11,567 nt of DNA from contig JAKORR010000941.1 of assembly GCA_029777735.1 (NCBI GenBank), positions 1-11,567 of the forward strand. The letters run 5' to 3'. A program made the translations under genes and the position numbers. Positions 7,225-11,567 of the stretch are shown here, in pieces (position 1 is the first letter of the stretch; each line of letters begins with the position of its first letter). Under the pieces are notes generated by a model. The model worked only from the letters and a program-made list of their open reading frames with translations, was not told where the DNA came from and made no database searches. Origin of the DNA: Armatimonadota bacterium (GTDB taxonomy: Bacteria; Armatimonadota; Zipacnadia; Zipacnadales; FEN-943).

Positions 7225-10200
7225 TCACCGTGCAGGGATCAGACGCACAGTGACTACGCTGTGAGCTGGGGTCTTCACCAGGACGGTTCGCGAGTCCTGC
7301 AGCTGCAGCTTGCCACGGGTCTCGCCTTCGACAACATTGGTCAACTCAGCGCCCGCCACCTCAAAGCCCGTGCGAAGAGCTGTCATCGTCTCGCGGCCCT
7401 CGCTCTCATACCACCGGACGATCAAGCCACGGCCGTCCTCGGCGCCCTTGAAAGCGCTCACGACCAGATTCGTGGCCTCAGTCTGCCCCGGCCGCTGCTG
7501 CGCGCGTAGGGTGGAGGGCTCCAGGCTTAGCAGGCTTGACGTAGCTGTGAGGTTGCCTTCGTGGGCCTCCACCGCCAGCGCCACGAGCGGGCTGTTTAGC
7601 TCCCAAGCCCGGCGAAGCGTCGAGCCAGACTGCCACGATCCCTCGTGCAGCAGGAGGCTATAGCGGATGCGATGCTCTCCCTGGTCAGGCTCAGGGTCCG
7701 GCTCATAGGATGCTCGCAGCAGCGTCAGGCGTAGCGTGCTGCCTAGTGCATCATGCCCGTACTTGCAGTCGTTGAGCAGCGACGCACCGAAGACTGGATC
7801 GGGCTCGACCCGTGGGCCAAGGCTGATGGCCACAATCCGCACACGGTCGAGGTCGGGTAGTACTACTGAGCGCAGCCGCTTGCCCTCGGGCAGATCGTAA
7901 GTGCGGACGAACAGGCGCGGCTCGGGGGACACCTTCCCCTCCGGCCTGTAGCGGTAGGGATGGCGCAGGACAATGGCTTCATCCGCCTGCGGCCCGTAGC
8001 ACCAGTCGCTGAAGCCGATGTCAATGAGCTGGCGTGAACCGTCGGCGAACGTCAGCCATCCCCGGCCGCTGTGATCACCAGGGCCCGCCGCGCCGAAGAT
8101 CGCCAGTGAGGCCGCGTCAGCGGCAGGCATCGGCAATGTCTGCCCGACGCAGGCGACGGCGTTCTTGGCACCCAGCCCCGTCGGCGGCACGCGCCACGGC
8201 AATCCCTGCCACTCCAGCAGGCCGTTGCGAGACCCCTCCAGCATCTCGGCTGGGAAGGACATCCCCAGGCCGTCGAAGTCTCCATCGGCAAGTTGCTCGC
8301 CCGTGGCGAAGATGTCTTGGTTGAAGTGTGGTTCCAGGTCCACTGCTACAGGCCGGGCACCCTCGGCGCGGCGGAGCTTCACCTCTGTCAAATCGGCCCA
8401 CTGCTGAGCGGGCACATCCTCCCCGTCGAGAGGCCGCTGGACTGAGCCAAAGGGTATCTCGCAGGTAAAGACCGGGTTGAGCAGGCGCAGCGGGAAGGCG
8501 ACCTTCAGCATTGGACTGCCGTCGGTATTGTTACCCTTCTCCTGCCACTTGGCCTGCAGGTCGAACTCCACGCATAAAGGCATATTTCCCAGGCTGATGC
8601 GCTGGGTGAAAAGCGAATCGCCAAAGCTGTGTACCACTCGCACAACCGCCGGGGCCTTCTCGCCGCCCGGCTGTTCGATGGCCACCTCGTCAGCCCTGTC
8701 GAGAGGGCGTGTCCAGCGCGCTTGGCCTATCTCCCACGCCGACATTTTGTGAGGCTCTTCCCAGATGATTTGTAGGCGCCCAACTCTGTCGCCCGGTGGG
8801 ACCATTTCGCGTCCCGTCTCAAGATCGCGCACGGACCTTAGGCCGCCGCAGACCCGATCGATGATCACGCGTAGGCCACTGTTCTCCAGTGTGATGGCGT
8901 CATGGCCCTCGCGGGCTGTGGAACCCCAGGGCAGAGGCGACTGCGTTGGCTTTAGATGCCAGATGGCCCAGCCAAGGGCTGGAGCCTGGCCCAGGAACTC
9001 GACCTCGGCGGACCCGTTCTCGGCGCGGGCCAGAACGCGGGCAGGCCTCTTCACGCCCTTCGGCCCCACAGCCATGACGGTGCCCGACGGCACCCACGGC
9101 ACCCACACCCGCACTAGCCCTGGCCGGTCCCATGCCAGCCGGTTCCAGACAATGACAGGCATTCCGTCGCCGCGGGTGTCCACACGCTCCCCCAGGGCCC
9201 TAAGGCTCGCATCAAGCTCCGCACGCGCGGCGGCTTCGGCCTTGTCGTAAAGCTCATGGCAGTACTTGTAGCTGTCGTGAATCGCAGAGCCCGGAAGCAG
9301 GTCGTGGAACTGGTTGAAGCAGACGTTGCGCCAGGCTTCGAGAAAAGCGGACGCCGCGTATTGCCGACCCGCAAGCAACCAAGCCGCGGCCGCGGCCGCC
9401 TCGGCCGTGGGCAGCAGGTTCTCAAGCTGACGATTGCGCCGCTTCATGTCGGCGTGTGTCGTATAACACCCGCGGAAGGTGAAATTGAGTTCCTTTTTGA
9501 CCACGGGCAGTTCAGGCTTGTCCTTCAGCGCGGCCTCGAAGAACTCGTCGGTGCGCGAGAACTTGACCTCTGGGGCCATTGGTTCCCGTTGCAATCGCAG
9601 GGCTGTCTGTACATCCTGCCGCGTGGGGCCTCCGCCATGATCACCCACGCCGTAGGCCAGCATCGCGTGGCGCACTCCTACTCGACGTTTCACGTCGAGG
9701 GGCACACGGATGACGCCCGATTCAATGCGCCAGCCGTAACCGCCATAGTTGTAGGCTGCCAGGCGCGATCCATCTGGTCCCTCCCACCAGAACAACGGGG
9801 AGCCCGGCCCGCAGCGCGCGAAGTAGTACCACTCGAGGCCCGCGTCACGAAAGATGGTTGGCACTGTCCAGGCGTGCCCAAAGTTGTCGGGCATCCAGGC
9901 CATCTTAGTCCACCGGCCGAACTTCGCCATCATATACTCGCGGGCTGTCAAGAGCTGACGGCACAAGGCTTCGCCGGAGGCCAGATTCGTGTCGCCCTGC
10001 ACCCAAGTCCCACAGGTCGGGTCCCAGCGTCCCTCCTTCACGTAACGCTGCATCTGTGCGAACAGATGAGGCGAGTCTTCCTCAAGGGCCCGGTAGGCCG
10101 CCGGTTGGCTTTCCGAGAAACGAAATTCGGGGAACTCATTGAAGAAGGCCACGACCTGTGTCCAGGTATCGCGGCAGATCTTGATCGTCTCGGGCCAAAG

Positions 10201-10995
10201 CCACAGCCAGTTCATGTCGATATGCGCGTGGCCGACAAGGTGCAACGTGAACTTTCTTGCCAGAGGAGCCAGGGGAGCTAAGGCCTGAGTTGAGGCCTTC
10301 AAGGATACCTGGGCGGCCCGTGGATCCTCCACCATGGCGCTCCACTCCAGGGCCTCCAGGGATTGCCCCACTGCCCTGTCACCGTCAATCCTTGCATCGG
10401 GCTCGGTAGACAGCAGTTCCTGCGCGAACTGTAAGCGGTCGGCGTGCGCGGCTAAATCTTCCCGCACCGGGTCGAGCTTGGCGTATCGCAGCCTCGCCCA
10501 CATTAGGCGACCGTGCACCGGATCGTTGATAGCCTTGACCGCGACAAGGAACTGCTGCCCAGGCCGGGCGTCTTCGGTGAGAACCACCCGTCCTTGGTCC
10601 CAGTGAAACTTTTGCCTCAGCTCCCCGTCCACGTAGATTTCGCCGTCGTCATCGATAGCCAGTTCGAGCACCAGCGGACCGCCTGGCACTGGGGCCAGGC
10701 CCACGCGCTTCGGTACCTTCACGATCATGCGATACCAGGCCGCGCTGTCGGGCTTGTTCCAGGTGTGCTCAGGCCAGACCTGAGGCCATTTGCTGTCGTC
10801 GATGTCGATAGCTTGGCCGCCGTCCTGGGCCGGCCATTGGAAGCGCCACGGCCCAACGCGGTTGGAGCTCAAAGCGCGTAACGTGGTCACCGTCTCACCG
10901 AGTCGCGCCGCCAGGTCTTTGTCTAGGGCAGCCTGGGACACGTCCTCAACCAGGAGTAGAAGGGAGCAGGCGAACATCAGTCGGATGTTCTTCAC
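7225..10995 (-). CDS. Secreted GH38 alpha-mannosidase
   Basis: A 1256-residue alpha-mannosidase that hydrolyses terminal alpha-linked mannose by a retaining, zinc-assisted mechanism. The N-terminus, starting at a GTG (KNIRLMFACSLLLLV, then SQA), is a Sec signal peptide, so it is exported; many bacterial GH38 enzymes are cytosolic. Residues about 45-170 are a beta-rich, galactose-binding-like domain (PWRFQWP, DDDGEIYVDGE). The catalytic domain (about 248-520) has GHAHIDMNWLW (zinc ligands H258, D260), WMPDNFGHAW (nucleophile and ligand D370) and GVGDHGGGPTR. The middle helical domain has NQFHDLLPGSAI, whose H564 matches the fourth zinc ligand of Golgi mannosidase II. C-terminal beta-sandwiches follow. 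An ATG at 11322 is in frame, but that stretch crosses the divergent gene and has no domain. GGGAGGTGA upstream of the GTG at 10995 fixes the start. It is the first gene of the minus-strand run, so the operon promoter should lie in 10996-11257. Confidence 0.93.
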   Translation of the reverse strand: MKNIRLMFACSLLLLVEDVSQAALDKDLAARLGETVTTLRALSSNRVGPWRFQWPAQDGGQAIDIDDSKWPQVWPEHTWNKPDSAAWYRMIVKVPKRVGLAPVPGGPLVLELAIDDDGEIYVDGELRQKFHWDQGRVVLTEDARPGQQFLVAVKAINDPVHGRLMWARLRYAKLDPVREDLAAHADRLQFAQELLSTEPDARIDGDRAVGQSLEALEWSAMVEDPRAAQVSLKASTQALAPLAPLARKFTLHLVGHAHIDMNWLWLWPETIKICRDTWTQVVAFFNEFPEFRFSESQPAAYRALEEDSPHLFAQMQRYVKEGRWDPTCGTWVQGDTNLASGEALCRQLLTAREYMMAKFGRWTKMAWMPDNFGHAWTVPTIFRDAGLEWYYFARCGPGSPLFWWEGPDGSRLAAYNYGGYGWRIESGVIRVPLDVKRRVGVRHAMLAYGVGDHGGGPTRQDVQTALRLQREPMAPEVKFSRTDEFFEAALKDKPELPVVKKELNFTFRGCYTTHADMKRRNRQLENLLPTAEAAAAAAWLLAGRQYAASAFLEAWRNVCFNQFHDLLPGSAIHDSYKYCHELYDKAEAAARAELDASLRALGERVDTRGDGMPVIVWNRLAWDRPGLVRVWVPWVPSGTVMAVGPKGVKRPARVLARAENGSAEVEFLGQAPALGWAIWHLKPTQSPLPWGSTAREGHDAITLENSGLRVIIDRVCGGLRSVRDLETGREMVPPGDRVGRLQIIWEEPHKMSAWEIGQARWTRPLDRADEVAIEQPGGEKAPAVVRVVHSFGDSLFTQRISLGNMPLCVEFDLQAKWQEKGNNTDGSPMLKVAFPLRLLNPVFTCEIPFGSVQRPLDGEDVPAQQWADLTEVKLRRAEGARPVAVDLEPHFNQDIFATGEQLADGDFDGLGMSFPAEMLEGSRNGLLEWQGLPWRVPPTGLGAKNAVACVGQTLPMPAADAASLAIFGAAGPGDHSGRGWLTFADGSRQLIDIGFSDWCYGPQADEAIVLRHPYRYRPEGKVSPEPRLFVRTYDLPEGKRLRSVVLPDLDRVRIVAISLGPRVEPDPVFGASLLNDCKYGHDALGSTLRLTLLRASYEPDPEPDQGEHRIRYSLLLHEGSWQSGSTLRRAWELNSPLVALAVEAHEGNLTATSSLLSLEPSTLRAQQRPGQTEATNLVVSAFKGAEDGRGLIVRWYESEGRETMTALRTGFEVAGAELTNVVEGETRGKLQLQDSRTVLVKTPAHSVVTVRLIPAR

Positions 10996-11006
10996 AGTGA
11001 TCCTCA

Positions 11007-11018
11007 CCTCCCGGGAGG
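11007..11018. repeat. 12-bp palindrome overlapping the GH38 ribosome site
   Basis: CCTCCCGGGAGG is a perfect 12-bp palindrome. On the minus strand its right half is part of the GH38 Shine-Dalgarno sequence GGGAGGTGA, and the left half CCTCCC is an anti-Shine-Dalgarno-like stretch directly before it. In RNA it could fold as a short CCTC/GAGG stem with a CCGG loop and partly mask the ribosome site, or it could be a protein-binding site. Either is speculative. Confidence 0.4.
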
Positions 11019-11180
11019 AGCAGGCTGGTCCGTCGCGGACACGTCTTCGTCCCATGGTCCCTTTGTCCTCCGCCTCCAAGTCCGCCTTAGCTGATTCGGA
11101 CAGGTTGAGGCCGCGGAAAGGAGAAAAAGGCTTCTTCTTAGGACTGTTGGTTGCACCGGTCGCGCGGCACGGCAGTGGTC

Positions 11181-11190
11181 TTGTCGACAA
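11181..11190. repeat. 10-bp palindrome TTGTCGACAA in the divergent region
   Basis: A perfect 10-bp inverted repeat overlapping the weak plus-strand -35 candidate. It is placed where a regulator dimer could bind, but no known operator was recognised. Confidence 0.35.
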
Positions 11191-11218
11191 CGGACGCTTC
11201 ACTGCATAAGCTTCGGAC

Positions 11219-11228
11219 CGACCGGTCG
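11219..11228. repeat. 10-bp palindrome CGACCGGTCG in the divergent region
   Basis: A perfect 10-bp inverted repeat 29 bases before the GH5-like start. Its 8-base part ACCGGTCG also occurs at 11155-11162, giving two copies 66 bases apart (start to start) that flank the other palindrome. This arrangement would suit a dimeric regulator, but no family could be named. Confidence 0.35.
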
Positions 11229-11257
11229 AGGCCGACACGCCTAAGGAGGGGTTCAGT

Positions 11258-11567
11258 ATGGGAATTCTCCTTGTGGCAGCCACAGCTCTGATGGCCCAAG
11301 AGGCCTGGTTCCCCTTCCCCATGCCGCAGCTCGAGGCCGATCCGGGAATAACTAACCTGTCTTCCTGGAATCAGGCACCCGCCGGTGCCAGTGGCCCCGT
11401 GCAGGTAGCGGAGGGGCACGTCGTGGACGGCGAGGGCCGACGCATCAGGTTCCTGGGTACCAACCTTTGCTTTGATGCGTGCTTCCCCAGTCATGCTTCG
11501 GCCGAGAAGCTGGCGGCGCGGCTCGCGCGCCTTGGCGTCAACTTGGTGCGCCTCCACCACACTGACA
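11258..11567 (+). CDS. GH5-like (clan GH-A) glycoside hydrolase, N-terminal part
   Basis: The first 103 codons of a gene that runs off the right edge. The product begins MGILLVAATALMAQEAWFPF; this has a short hydrophobic core and an A-M-A-like (LMAQEA) cleavage region but no positive n-region, so it is a weak signal peptide. After it come a short linker, VVDGEGRRIRFLGTNLCF (about residues 60-77) and a helix ending in LGVNLVRLHHTD (about 92-103). This pattern, a tNl strand, then AEKLAARLARLG, then NxVRLHH, is typical of the first barrel strands of GH5-like cellulase-superfamily proteins common in Planctomycetes and relatives. The catalytic glutamates lie beyond the window. The ATG at 11258 follows AAGGAGGG by seven bases, and the frame is closed by TAA at 11207 with no other start between. 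It is divergent from the GH38 operon and probably belongs to the same glycan-use locus. Confidence 0.8.
   Translation, partial: MGILLVAATALMAQEAWFPFPMPQLEADPGITNLSSWNQAPAGASGPVQVAEGHVVDGEGRRIRFLGTNLCFDACFPSHASAEKLAARLARLGVNLVRLHHTD

Larger units (their letters stand above)
10996..11257. promoter_or_regulatory. Divergent intergenic region with likely promoters and palindromes
   Basis: This 262-base gap separates the minus-strand GH38 operon from the plus-strand GH5-like gene, so both promoters should lie here. On the plus strand, TTGTCG (11181-11186) and CATAAG (11205-11210) are 18 bases apart and match sigma-70 boxes at 4 of 6 positions each, a weak candidate. No convincing minus-strand promoter was found. 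Several short perfect palindromes are present and listed separately. The plus-strand ribosome site AAGGAGGG occupies 11243-11250. Confidence 0.5.

Noticed and set aside
9256..10281. 341-codon plus-strand open frame inside the GH38 gene
   Set aside because: It lies opposite the conserved GH38 catalytic and middle domains and has no recognisable motif.
10996..11322. N-terminal extension of the GH38 gene to the ATG at 11322
   Set aside because: It overlaps the divergent GH5-like gene, carries no domain, and would bury the clear signal peptide that starts at the GTG.

Overview
The window is GC-rich, gene-dense bacterial DNA. It holds six genes in a row on the minus strand (10995 down to 9) and the first 103 codons of a divergent plus-strand gene at the right edge. 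Four of the six minus-strand genes have strong purine-rich ribosome sites (AAGGAGG or GGAGGAG type). Gaps between them are short (17 to 92 bases), so they probably form one operon. The content fits a polysaccharide-degrading member of the Planctomycetes/Lentisphaerae/Verrucomicrobia or Armatimonadota type: large secreted glycoside hydrolases, a short-chain dehydrogenase, an N-terminally extended YraN protein and a clan GH-A-like enzyme. No rRNA or other phylogenetic marker is present, so this placement is inference.

Layout in transcription order on the minus strand: (1) a secreted GH38 alpha-mannosidase, 10995-7225; (2) a cytosolic NodB/CE4-like metal-dependent deacetylase-type protein with an N-terminal Ig-like domain, 7173-6070; (3) an M14 zinc carboxypeptidase-type protein, 6007-5024; (4) a YraN/UPF0102 nuclease-fold protein, 4977-4459; (5) a 1177-residue secreted protein with a TIM-barrel-like region resembling DUF6259 proteins, 4441-908; (6) a sorbitol-6-phosphate dehydrogenase-like SDR, 815-9. 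On the plus strand, a GH5-like glycoside hydrolase starts at 11258 and runs off the window. The 262-base divergent intergenic region (10996-11257) should hold both promoters and has several short perfect palindromes.

Read together, the genes suggest a glycan or glycoconjugate utilisation locus. Secreted enzymes (GH38, the DUF6259-like protein and perhaps the GH5-like protein) would cut mannose-containing material outside the cytoplasm. The deacetylase-like and M14 proteins lack signal peptides and could process acyl or aminoacyl/peptidyl substituents inside the cell. The SDR would oxidise or reduce a sugar alcohol phosphate or related polyol. No transporter, regulator or sugar kinase lies in the window. 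No mobile element, CRISPR array, tRNA or rRNA was seen. The most novel parts are the DUF6259-like protein, the divergent NodB-like protein, and their pairing with an M14 peptidase-fold enzyme.
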